NCBI GenBank assembly: GCA_023383705.1 | Contig: JAHDYM010000012.1 | Location: forward strand, 1 to 56,916 | From: Gammaproteobacteria bacterium | GTDB lineage: Bacteria; Pseudomonadota; Gammaproteobacteria; Steroidobacterales; GCA-2729495 | Length of the DNA: 56,916 nt | Direction: 5' to 3' | Shown here: positions 20,968 through 27,964 of the stretch, piece after piece | Layout: each line of letters begins with the position of its first letter | How positions within the stretch are numbered: the first letter of the stretch is position 1 | The notes under the pieces: generated by a model | Database searches by the model: none | Seen by the model: the letters and a program-made list of their open reading frames with translations, nothing else | Told to the model about the DNA's origin: nothing | Program-made: the position numbers and the translations under genes

Positions 20968-21585
20968 ATGACCATACACACCCTGTTTCCGACGCAGGTT
21001 TACGTCTCGAACCTGCGTCGGGCCGGCTGGCTGCGTTTCAACCGCGAGTTGCTGCGCGAATGCCAGCAGGTCCGCGACTACGATGTGGCCGGGCAAAAGT
21101 GGTGCATCGAGAACTACCCCGGCGGCTACACCTCCTACGGCAGCCTGTGCCAGATGCACAAAATGTCGTCGACCTTCGCCACGCTGGAGACGAAGATCAA
21201 CCGGCACGTCAAGGCCTATGTCCGCGCCCTCGAACTCGACATGACGGGCCGCGAACTGGCGATGACCGATTGCTGGATCAACATCATGCCGCAGCATGTG
21301 GTGCATGGCCTGCACATCCACCCGACCTCGACGATCAGCGGCACCTACTACGTGCAGACACCCAAGGGTTGCTCGGGCCTGAAATTCGAAGACCCGCGAC
21401 TCGACCGCTTCATGGCCGCACCGCCCCGCAAGGCGGACTGTCGCCCGGAGAACCGGCCGTGGATCACCGTCCCGGCAGAGGCCGGCAACGTCGCGCTGTT
21501 CGAAAGCTGGATACGGCACGAGGTCCCGATCAACCAGCGCCGCGCCGAGCGCATCAGCATCAGCTTCAACTACAGCTGGTTCTGA
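20968..21585 (+). CDS. Putative 2OG-Fe(II) oxygenase (TIGR02466-like)
   Basis: The 205-residue product begins TIHTLFPTQVYVSNL, the usual opening of this family of predicted 2-oxoglutarate/Fe(II) oxygenases. Likely iron ligands are the histidine cluster in HGLHIHPTSTISGTYYV and the second histidine in SWIRHEVPIN, with the trailing Arg in NQRRAERISISF as the 2OG contact. The substrate is unknown. It follows gdhA by 14 bp, so it may share its message. Its last 23 codons recur at 22523-22591. Confidence 0.82.
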   Translation: MTIHTLFPTQVYVSNLRRAGWLRFNRELLRECQQVRDYDVAGQKWCIENYPGGYTSYGSLCQMHKMSSTFATLETKINRHVKAYVRALELDMTGRELAMTDCWINIMPQHVVHGLHIHPTSTISGTYYVQTPKGCSGLKFEDPRLDRFMAAPPRKADCRPENRPWITVPAEAGNVALFESWIRHEVPINQRRAERISISFNYSWF

Positions 21586-21625
21586 CCGCGAAATCGGCCA
21601 GCCTGGTCCCCATCAGCCTGCCCCC

Positions 21626-21660
21626 AAAAAAAACGGGGGCGCTGCCCAGCAGCGCCCCCG
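21626..21660 (-). terminator. Rho-independent terminator of the PEP-CTERM gene
   Basis: Read on the minus strand, the stem GGGGGCGCTG/CAGCGCCCCC with a short loop is followed by eight T. It begins 22 bases after the stop of the PEP-CTERM gene. Read from plus, the hairpin lacks a T-tract but may also hold back transcripts from the oxygenase gene. Confidence 0.88.
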
Positions 21661-21682
21661 TGCCAGATCCGGATACCGGATA

Positions 21683-22342
21683 TCAGGCGGCAGCCAGTTG
21701 CTTCCTGCGAACCAGGCCCATGAGGCCCAGCGCCGAGCCGAACAGCCAGACAGCGGCCGGCACCGGCACGACCGAGTAATGGAGCGTGTAGGCCTGGAAG
21801 GTGGCCCCCGCGCTCTCGCTCAGCGCCTTCCGGATCTCAACCGTGAGAGCGGACGGGCTGACCTGCGTGACGTTCACAGCGCAACGAGGAGCAGCTGCGG
21901 GGGTAAGGCAAGCCGTGGCCCCGTCGCTGCCAAGACCCGTGTAGTAGCCGGCACCACCCCAACCCGCGGTAGCGCTAACGCAGCTCACAAGAACGGTATC
22001 GACGCAGGACCAACCCGGATCCTTCGTCAGGGTGACGCCCGTGCCGATAGTCGTCGTGCCACTGAAGGTGTTGGTGAACTGGTAGCCGTTGGCGTTGGTC
22101 TCCCAGCTGACGCCCGTCAGGGTGATGTTGCCGAGGCCATCATCCACGGCCGTGGAAGTTCCGCAGCCGTAGCAGGTACCAGCGAAGTTCGGTCCGCCCA
22201 AGGTGTAATCGTCGTTCGGGAAGAACGCGATGGTGAACGTATTCGCGTAGACGATCTTGTCGAGGGTGTAGACGGTAGCGGCGTTCGCGCTGGTCGAAGC
22301 CATGGCCAACACGGCTAGTGCAGCAAATAATCTGATTTTCAT
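21683..22342 (-). CDS. PEP-CTERM/VPLPA-CTERM sorted secreted protein
   Basis: The 219-residue product has a signal peptide (KIRLFAALAVLAMASTSANA) and a C-terminal sorting tail: VPVPAAVWLFGSALGLMGLV followed by RRKQ. That is a VPxPA motif, a hydrophobic helix and a basic end, the signal processed by exosortases. The middle is Gly/Thr/Asn-rich with several cysteines (CYGC, SCVDT, VSCV), and I recognise no enzyme fold. Its function is unknown; such proteins are usually linked to exopolysaccharide surfaces. GGGGGA lies close before the ATG. No exosortase gene is in the window. Confidence 0.82.
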   Translation of the reverse strand: MKIRLFAALAVLAMASTSANAATVYTLDKIVYANTFTIAFFPNDDYTLGGPNFAGTCYGCGTSTAVDDGLGNITLTGVSWETNANGYQFTNTFSGTTTIGTGVTLTKDPGWSCVDTVLVSCVSATAGWGGAGYYTGLGSDGATACLTPAAAPRCAVNVTQVSPSALTVEIRKALSESAGATFQAYTLHYSVVPVPAAVWLFGSALGLMGLVRRKQLAAA

Positions 22343-22463
22343 AAATCCCCCAGGGGTTTGTAGTTTTCAACGTCGGTTTCTTCGCGTCGCGTCACGACCC
22401 TGCTCCGGATTCCTTGGTGTACTTTTATCGCTCCGAAGGCCTGTCGTGTCGCTTGGCACCGGC

Positions 22464-22489
22464 GTTAACACACGTTAATACTTGGTTAA
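22464..22489. repeat. Three phased GTTAA repeats upstream of the PEP-CTERM gene
   Basis: GTTAA occurs at 22464, 22474 and 22485, that is at 10- and 11-bp steps, in an AT-rich patch about 120-145 bp upstream of the PEP-CTERM start. Repeats on one helix face are typical of operators or DNA-bending sites. The rest of the 255-bp gap holds the oxygenase remnant and no other clear feature. Confidence 0.4.
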
Positions 22490-22522
22490 CACCCGGCACT
22501 TCACATAATCATCATTATTAGC

Positions 22523-22591
22523 CACGAGGGGCCGACCAACCAGCGGCGTGCCGAGCGCTTCAGCTTCAGCTTCAACGACAGCTGGTTCTGA
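22523..22591 (+). pseudogene. Remnant: duplicated 3' end of the 2OG-Fe(II) oxygenase gene
   Basis: This piece reads HEGPTNQRRAERFSFSFN, then DSWF and a stop. The oxygenase gene ends HEVPINQRRAERISISFN, then YSWF and a stop (21517-21585). I count 61 identical bases of 69. Similarity stops just before the His codon and there is no start codon, so it is a fragment. Several changes are synonymous or conservative, which suggests that it was once a coding paralogue or has been here for some time. Confidence 0.85.
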
Positions 22592-22597
22592 AGCGCC

Positions 22598-24166
22598 TCA
22601 GGCGAGCTGCAACCAGAGCGATTTCAGGAAGGCCGGCTCGGCGCGACTGAGCGGAAAATCCGCCGGCTGTGGCACATAGTGCTGCCTGAGGATGCGCCGC
22701 CCACCCGCCCGGATTGCCGCTTCGAGGCTGGCGATGAAGTCCTCCGGCAACCAGTTCGCCGCATTGCTGGACGCGAACAGCACGCCGTTCGGCTTGAGCA
22801 ACGGCAGGGCCAGGCCCACCAGCCGTCCATAATCCTCCGTCACCCGGAACATGCCCTGCAGCTTCGACTGCGAAAAAGTCGGCGGATCGAGCACGATCAC
22901 GTCGAACTGCCGGGCTTTCCGGCCGAAGCGTCGCAGCCAGTCGAAAACATCCCCATAGATGAATTCGTGCCCTGCCGGATCGAGTCCGTTCAGGCGGAAA
23001 TTGCGCCGGCCCCATTCCAGGTATTTCTTCGACAGGTCGAGGCTGGTGGTGTGCGCACCGCCCCTGGCGGCACAGACGGAGAAGCCGCAGGTATAGGCAA
23101 AGGTATTCAGCACGCTGAGGCCTTCAGCTGTGTCGGCAGTCGCATCACGCAACTCGAAGCCGGCTGCGACATGAGCAGTCAGCAGCCGTCGCCGGTTGTC
23201 GCGCTGGTCGAGGAACAGGCCGGTGGAATAACCCTCGCCCATGCTCATCTCGAAGCGCAGGCCGTTTTCCAGGATGGTGAACGGCGCGACAAGCGGCTCA
23301 CCCGACACCGGCTGCGGGGAGGCCTCCTCGCGCGTCGTGCGCCGCACCTGGCGGTTGAGTATCTTGTGATACACCGCCTGCACATCCGGCACCGTCGCCA
23401 GAAAGTCGCGCGCCGCCGCCGGCAACTCCCCGGCCGACTGCGAGAGCAGCACGGCACCGAGCCGGTCCAGATACCAGCCCGGCCAGCCATCGCTGGCACC
23501 GTGGATCAGCCGATACGCGCTGCTGTCACCGGGATCGATCAGCGCTGCACGCAAGGCCCGTCGCGCATCGGCATCGAAATCCGCCGGTGCCGTAAAACAC
23601 ACGGGCTGGCCGGAGGCCGGATGCGAGAACCGCAGTTCGGCCGCATGCAGGCAGAGTCGCGGCCAGGGGCTGCCACCGTAAAGCGCATCGCCGAGTATCG
23701 GAAAACCGCTCGCCGCCGCATGCACGCGAATCTGGTGCGTGCGTCCGGTGCGCGGCTGCGCTTCCACGCAACCGTCCGGCAGCTTGCGAAAGCGCGTCTC
23801 GGCCGGCTCGCCATCCGCCCTGCCCACATAGCGATCGCCGGCGCGCGCAATCCCGGCAGTCACCACCTGCTCACCGGCCGGCACCGGCCGGTCAGTGCGC
23901 AGCTGGTAGATCTTCCGGACGCTGCGTGCGGCGAACTGCGCGGTCAGCGCGCGGTTCGCCAGTGGCGTCTTGCCGAACACCATCACGCCGCTGGTGTCCT
24001 TGTCGAGGCGGTGGATGATCGCCAGCGTGGCCCAGCGGGCTTCGCGATGCTTCAGCCAGTCATACAGGCCTTCGCCCGCATGGGGATCCGGTGCATGGGT
24101 ATTCAGGCCGGCGGGCTTGTTCACCGCCAGCAGATGCTCGTCCTCGTGAATGAGACAGGGAAGCAT
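22598..24166 (-). CDS. Fused RluA-type pseudouridine synthase and RlmK-like methyltransferase
   Basis: The 522-residue product joins two rRNA-modification modules. Residues 1 to about 205 are an RluA-family pseudouridine synthase: AVNKPAGLNTH, catalytic Asp55 in HRLDKDTSG, and the RTGRTHQIRVH motif. From about 215 on it resembles RlmI/RlmK SAM methyltransferases: YSTGLFLDQRDNRRRL, VLNTFAYTCGFSVCA, DLSKKYLEWGRRNFRLNGL and the catalytic IVLDPPTFSQSK. The second half looks closer to RlmK (m7G) than to RlmI (m5C). The frame is uninterrupted, so this is a true fusion. The target bases are unknown. Confidence 0.88.
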   Translation of the reverse strand: MLPCLIHEDEHLLAVNKPAGLNTHAPDPHAGEGLYDWLKHREARWATLAIIHRLDKDTSGVMVFGKTPLANRALTAQFAARSVRKIYQLRTDRPVPAGEQVVTAGIARAGDRYVGRADGEPAETRFRKLPDGCVEAQPRTGRTHQIRVHAAASGFPILGDALYGGSPWPRLCLHAAELRFSHPASGQPVCFTAPADFDADARRALRAALIDPGDSSAYRLIHGASDGWPGWYLDRLGAVLLSQSAGELPAAARDFLATVPDVQAVYHKILNRQVRRTTREEASPQPVSGEPLVAPFTILENGLRFEMSMGEGYSTGLFLDQRDNRRRLLTAHVAAGFELRDATADTAEGLSVLNTFAYTCGFSVCAARGGAHTTSLDLSKKYLEWGRRNFRLNGLDPAGHEFIYGDVFDWLRRFGRKARQFDVIVLDPPTFSQSKLQGMFRVTEDYGRLVGLALPLLKPNGVLFASSNAANWLPEDFIASLEAAIRAGGRRILRQHYVPQPADFPLSRAEPAFLKSLWLQLA

Positions 24167-24196
24167 CTCCGGCTGCCGTGCGGTCGGCGCCGGTGC

Positions 24197-24661
24197 CTAG
24201 CGGCTCTTGATCGCGAGCAACTCCACCTCGAAGATCAGCGTCGCACCCGGCGGGATCACGCCGCCGGCACCGCGGTCGCCGTAGGCAATCGAGGACGGAC
24301 AGACCAGCTGCGCCTTCTCGCCCACATGCATGCGCTGCACGCCTTCCGTCCAGCAGGGAATCACCTGGTTCAGGCCGAACTCGGCCGGTTCGCCACGATC
24401 CACCGAACTGTCAAAGATCTTTCCGCCCGGCAGGGTGCCGTGATAGTGCACACGCACCACGTCGGTGGCCCTGGGCATCGCACCGGTACCCGGCGTCAGC
24501 GTACGGAACACCAGCCCGGATTCCGTTGTTACCGCACCGGCCTCCTGCGCCGCGAGCAAAAGATAGTCAGCCGCTGCTTTCTTCGCTTCGGGCGTCTGCC
24601 CGTTACAGCCCGTACTCAACAACGCGGCCGCGACAAACACGGCACCGACCCGACGCATCAT
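24197..24661 (-). CDS. FKBP-type peptidyl-prolyl isomerase lipoprotein
   Basis: The 154-residue product has a lipoprotein signal (VGAVFVAAALLSTGC, Cys19), a short helical linker and one FKBP domain: VVRVHYHGTLPGGKIFDSS, FGLNQVIPCWTEGVQRM, YGDRGAGGVIPPGATLIFEVELL. It would speed proline isomerisation in exported proteins. The start is chosen at the Met pair (24661/24658) directly before the signal; the open frame continues upstream without family similarity. It follows the cytochrome-barrel gene by 44 bp on the same strand. Confidence 0.92.
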   Translation of the reverse strand: MMRRVGAVFVAAALLSTGCNGQTPEAKKAAADYLLLAAQEAGAVTTESGLVFRTLTPGTGAMPRATDVVRVHYHGTLPGGKIFDSSVDRGEPAEFGLNQVIPCWTEGVQRMHVGEKAQLVCPSSIAYGDRGAGGVIPPGATLIFEVELLAIKSR

Positions 24662-24705
24662 CCTGACTCTCCTGTGGGCGCCAACATGGCGCCATGCGGA
24701 TTCTG

Positions 24706-25815
24706 TCACCAACCCTCGAACAGACCACCATCCGCAAAGTCCCAGATGAAATAGACATAGGCACGCCAGTCGTAGCGGTCATGATCATTCAGCGGCAGTT
24801 CGAGGCCGGTGTTCAGCGCGATATTGCCGCGTTTGTTCAGGCCGATGCGCGCCTGTGGCAGTACCGACCATTGCACGGCATCCTTGCGATCGGGCCCCGA
24901 ACCCCGCTCAAACGGCACTTCGGCGACCAGTTCCAGGCCCGGGAAAATCGAGCGCGGCTTCTCGGTGTGCAACCAATGCACAACGCCCGCGAACTCGGCG
25001 CTGCTTTGGTCCGAGTCTTCCAGGTCAAGCTTCAGGCGACTGCTGCTCTGCAGGGTCCAGTGTTCATTCAGGATTTTGCCAAATGCCAGGTAGGGCAGCA
25101 GTTCCCAGTCAGCTTCACTGTTCAGCGGCACGCCGAGGTTGCTGCCCAGTGTAAGAATGTGGCCCGCCGCCCGATTGTGCACCAGCACGTACTTGAAGCC
25201 TGGCTCGACGTGGCCAAAATCCGACTCGCTGCCCGCCATTTCGTGCGTCAGTTCCACCACACCCTGGAACCGCTGGCCGATGCGGAACTCGTATTCGATC
25301 GTGTTCTTCCAGCTGTTGTCTCCATCCTGCGCCGAATAGCGTTGTTTCCACACCCACTCGTCTTCCGGAAATGCCTTTTTGGTTCGTACCGGCAGGAACA
25401 GGTTCAGGTCGCCATCGGGGTAGTCATGCTCGCCACCCAGTGTCTTGATATATGCCAGTACGGAGTCGATGTCCTGCTCCGTGAGCGTGTCGCCGAACGC
25501 GGGCATGGCCGCCGAAAAGCCCAGGGCCGGACCACCCTGGGTGACAACGATTTTCCAGTCAGATGCCGGCTCGCGGCTGTTGAACAGGGCATCGGAAAAA
25601 TTGGCGGGGGTGACGCCAAGGGCTTTCACCAGGGCTGAATCCGGATCGGGACGACCCTTTGGGCCGTGGCAGGAGACACAGCTGGTGTTGAAAATCTCCT
25701 CACCGCGTTTCAGGTCGGCAGCATGCAGGGACATCGGCAAGGCCAGCAGCAGCCCCAGGATCATGGCGGGCATTGCCCGGAAAGTGTTTGCCACAGGCTC
25801 ATTCATGTTTTTCAT
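24706..25815 (-). CDS. Cytochrome c domain fused to a probable outer-membrane beta-barrel
   Basis: The 369-residue product (start MKNMNEPVAN) has a signal peptide to about residue 32 and then a class I cytochrome c domain with heme site Cys46-Cys49-His50 (CVSCH) and axial Met104 in AAMPAFGDTL. From about residue 130 the rest is made of alternating strands rich in aromatic and charged residues (YEFRIGQRFQGVVELTHEM, IALNTGLELPLND, YDWRAYVYFIWDF), ending in Trp, as expected for an outer-membrane barrel. The partner is unknown; a role in electron transfer at the outer membrane is an inference. A Met three codons in is an alternative start. Confidence 0.75.
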   Translation of the reverse strand: MKNMNEPVANTFRAMPAMILGLLLALPMSLHAADLKRGEEIFNTSCVSCHGPKGRPDPDSALVKALGVTPANFSDALFNSREPASDWKIVVTQGGPALGFSAAMPAFGDTLTEQDIDSVLAYIKTLGGEHDYPDGDLNLFLPVRTKKAFPEDEWVWKQRYSAQDGDNSWKNTIEYEFRIGQRFQGVVELTHEMAGSESDFGHVEPGFKYVLVHNRAAGHILTLGSNLGVPLNSEADWELLPYLAFGKILNEHWTLQSSSRLKLDLEDSDQSSAEFAGVVHWLHTEKPRSIFPGLELVAEVPFERGSGPDRKDAVQWSVLPQARIGLNKRGNIALNTGLELPLNDHDRYDWRAYVYFIWDFADGGLFEGW

Positions 25816-25870
25816 GCCCACATCATCGGAGTAGAAGATATATCGACCGCGACTCATTCTGCCATCATAT

Positions 25871-26021
25871 GGTGCCGGGTCGAAGTTTTCGAAGTTTTAC
25901 TGGCTGCATTAAAAGCATGAGCACGCCGTGGTCAGGCAATGCTCCTCGTGGGTTTAAAGAACTCGGGATCACCCACCTATCCGGTTCAGTCCGAAAAGTT
26001 CGAAAACTTCGACCCGGCACC
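25871..26021. mobile_element. 151-bp MITE-like element with perfect 23-bp terminal inverted repeats
   Basis: Positions 25871-25893 (starting GGTGCCGGGTCGAAG) are an exact inverted copy of 25999-26021 (ending CTTCGACCCGGCACC). The interior holds no open frame of note but has its own short inverted repeat GTGGGT/ACCCAC (25948-25953, 25971-25976). No clear target-site duplication is visible. Size, perfect ends and lack of coding fit a non-autonomous element or a REP-like unit; no transposase is in the window. It fills the gap between the cytochrome-barrel and DUF167 genes. Confidence 0.75.
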
Positions 26022-26045
26022 AAATCCGCACCGCAGGCCTGAGGC

Positions 26046-26336
26046 ATGTCCACCCGGCTCAAACTGAAAGTGATCCCTGGCGCTTCCCGGACGGCGATTT
26101 CCGGATGGCTGGATGACGCGCTTAAAATACAGGTTGCTGCAGCACCGGAGCGCGGCAAGGCCAACAAGGCCGTGGTGGCCTTGTTGTGCGAGTCGCTCGG
26201 CCTGCAGCGAAGTTGCGTCCGGGTGCTGCAGGGTGAAACCTCGCAGATGAAAGTAGTCGAGATCGATGGCCTGTCGCTTGCGGAAATCCGGCTACGCCTG
26301 TCCCGTACCAGCACAAACAACCAGGATTCACCATGA
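26046..26336 (+). CDS. DUF167/YggU-family protein
   Basis: The 96-residue product has the YggU signature: [36 protein letters not shown] and [19 protein letters not shown]. The family is small, widespread and without a settled function. The start codon lies 24 bp after the MITE-like element, so its promoter may lie inside or beyond it. The stop overlaps the next gene as ATGA. A 66-bp piece of its coding region is repeated at 27871-27936. Confidence 0.88.
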   Translation: MSTRLKLKVIPGASRTAISGWLDDALKIQVAAAPERGKANKAVVALLCESLGLQRSCVRVLQGETSQMKVVEIDGLSLAEIRLRLSRTSTNNQDSP

Positions 26337-26674
26337 ACAGCCTGCCAGCCTGTCCGAAATGCGGCTCCGAATACACCTACGAAGACGGTGCGCTGTATAT
26401 CTGTCCGGAATGCGCCCACGAATGGCCGAAGGACGCGCCGGCAGAAAGCACCGAGCAGGAACGTGTCGTGCGTGACGCCTACGGCAATGTGCTCAATGAC
26501 GGCGACTCCGTCACCGTCATCAAGGACCTGAAGGTGAAAGGCTCTTCATCCGTGGTCAAGGTCGGGACGAAGGTGAAGAACATCCGCCTGGTCGACGGCG
26601 ACCACGACATCGACTGCCGGATCGAGGGCATCGGCGCCATGCAACTGAAGTCGGGCTTCGTCAGGAAAGCCTGA
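26333..26674 (+). CDS. PhnA/YjdM-family zinc-ribbon protein
   Basis: The 113-residue product has an N-terminal zinc ribbon ([21 protein letters not shown]) and the PhnA C-terminal domain ([40 protein letters not shown]). Despite the name, E. coli YjdM is not shown to take part in phosphonate use, so I do not infer a pathway. It is coupled to the DUF167 gene by a four-base overlap and converges on the PD40 gene. Confidence 0.92.
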   Translation: MNSLPACPKCGSEYTYEDGALYICPECAHEWPKDAPAESTEQERVVRDAYGNVLNDGDSVTVIKDLKVKGSSSVVKVGTKVKNIRLVDGDHDIDCRIEGIGAMQLKSGFVRKA

Positions 26675-26709
26675 ACCGCCTTGCCGGGGCGCCTTGTCCG
26701 CGCACCAAC

Positions 26710-27795
26710 TCAGCGCGCGGCCTGCCCCTCGGCAGTCATGGGCGTGCCCCACGCCGGATCCCACGGCACGCGCCGGTCGGGTCCGATGTCGAGCGAGGAC
26801 ACGTCCATCACGAAGGTGCGGATGTTGCTCATGAACCGCTCGCCGGTCGCCCGGCCCCAGTTCATCTTTTTGCCGTCGGGCGAGATGTGCGCGAGGATGT
26901 CGAGCTTGTCGTAATACGTCAGCCGGCGGTGCTCGCCGCCTGCCAGGTCACCCAGGTAGATCTCCCAGTTGGTCGGCGACAGCGCCTTCACATACACGTA
27001 GTGCCGGCCGTCCGGCGCCGGCGTCGGATGCCAGTTCATGCCGTTGTCGTAGGTATGGCGGCGCCAGTCGCTGCCGTCCTTGCGAATGCTCATGATCGTC
27101 ATCGGCGTCGGCTTGACGACCTTGTAGTCGCTCCTCTTCCAGGCCCGGAAGATGATGTGCTCGTTGTCGGGCATGAAGAACGGCGCACCTTCCTGCCAGT
27201 CATCGGTCTTCGTGACCTGCCACTCCTTCGAGCCGTCGGCGGCCATGACCCAGATGTCCATCTTGCCGTCGATCTGCCTGCCGAAGGTGATCCACTGCCC
27301 GTCCGGGGACACCGAGACCTCGGCCTCATAATACTTGTTGCTGGTCATCCGCCTGGCATTCTTGCCGTTCAGGTCGGAGACGTAGATCTCGCCGCCTTGC
27401 GGGTAATTATCCGAATCCGACCAGTCGCCGACCGGCATCTGCATGTTGTCGCGCGTGGAAGTCCACACGATGCGCTTGCCGTCCGGGAAGAAGAACGAGC
27501 AGGCATCCTGGCCGCGGTCGTTCACGCGCCAGCTCTCGCGCCCGTCGGCGGAGAATATCCAGGTGAGAGCGCCCGGTCCGCGCGCGCCCGGCGTTGCATC
27601 GGGATCTCTCGTCTGCGCGATGAGATAGCGCGAATCCGGCGACCAGTAGGCCTCGGCCGCATCCGGCTTGATCGGCACCTCGTAGCTCGGCAGCTCCTGG
27701 CCGCCCGGGGGCTGATCCGCGGCTTGCGCCGCGACGATCGATCCGCTGGCGAGAACGGTCATTGCAATGCATGCGATGCTGGCGTTGACGGACAC
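26710..27795 (-). CDS. Secreted TolB-like (PD40) beta-propeller protein
   Basis: The 361-residue product has a signal peptide (VNASIACIAMTVLASGSIVA, AQA) followed by PD40/WD-like blades: SPDSRYLIAQTRD, FPDGKRIVWTSTRDNM, GGEIYVSDLNG, SPDGQWITFGRQ, MDIWVMAADGS, APDGRHYVYVKA and SPDGKKMNWGRA. It resembles the propeller of TolB and of peptidase S9 N-terminal domains but has no catalytic domain. The GTG at 27795 is chosen over an upstream in-frame Met because GGAGGAGA lies seven bases before it and the signal peptide starts there. Function unknown. Confidence 0.8.
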   Translation of the reverse strand: MSVNASIACIAMTVLASGSIVAAQAADQPPGGQELPSYEVPIKPDAAEAYWSPDSRYLIAQTRDPDATPGARGPGALTWIFSADGRESWRVNDRGQDACSFFFPDGKRIVWTSTRDNMQMPVGDWSDSDNYPQGGEIYVSDLNGKNARRMTSNKYYEAEVSVSPDGQWITFGRQIDGKMDIWVMAADGSKEWQVTKTDDWQEGAPFFMPDNEHIIFRAWKRSDYKVVKPTPMTIMSIRKDGSDWRRHTYDNGMNWHPTPAPDGRHYVYVKALSPTNWEIYLGDLAGGEHRRLTYYDKLDILAHISPDGKKMNWGRATGERFMSNIRTFVMDVSSLDIGPDRRVPWDPAWGTPMTAEGQAAR

Positions 27796-27870
27796 AGGCT
27801 TGTCTCCTCCCACATGGCCACCCTGGCGGCGGAACGGCGGCCGGACCGCAGCCGAGTATAGGTCATTCAA

Positions 27871-27936
27871 ATTTCCGGACGACGGTTTCCGGATGGCTGG
27901 ATGACGCGCTTAAGATACAGGTCGCGGCAGCACCGG
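27871..27936 (+). pseudogene. Remnant: internal piece of the DUF167 gene
   Basis: These 66 bases match 26083-26148 inside the DUF167 gene at 59 positions. In frame they read [20 protein letters not shown], against [20 protein letters not shown] in the intact gene. Similarity ends abruptly on both sides; no start codon or family continuation follows. The piece lies in the 169-bp gap between the PD40 gene and the VIT-like gene, whose ribosome site (GGGAGG) begins 15 bases after it. Confidence 0.82.
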
Positions 27937-27964
27937 CGCTTGCCGGGCCAGGGAGGTTGACCGA

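Noticed and set aside
22452..22470. Possible sigma-54 promoter (TGGCAC-N5-TTAAC) near the PEP-CTERM gene
   Set aside because: It points away from the PEP-CTERM gene and the -12 element lacks the GC.
26698..26720. CCGCGC/GCGCGG stem between the PhnA-like and PD40 genes
   Set aside because: Only six pairs, overlapping a stop codon; too common in GC-rich DNA to call a terminator.
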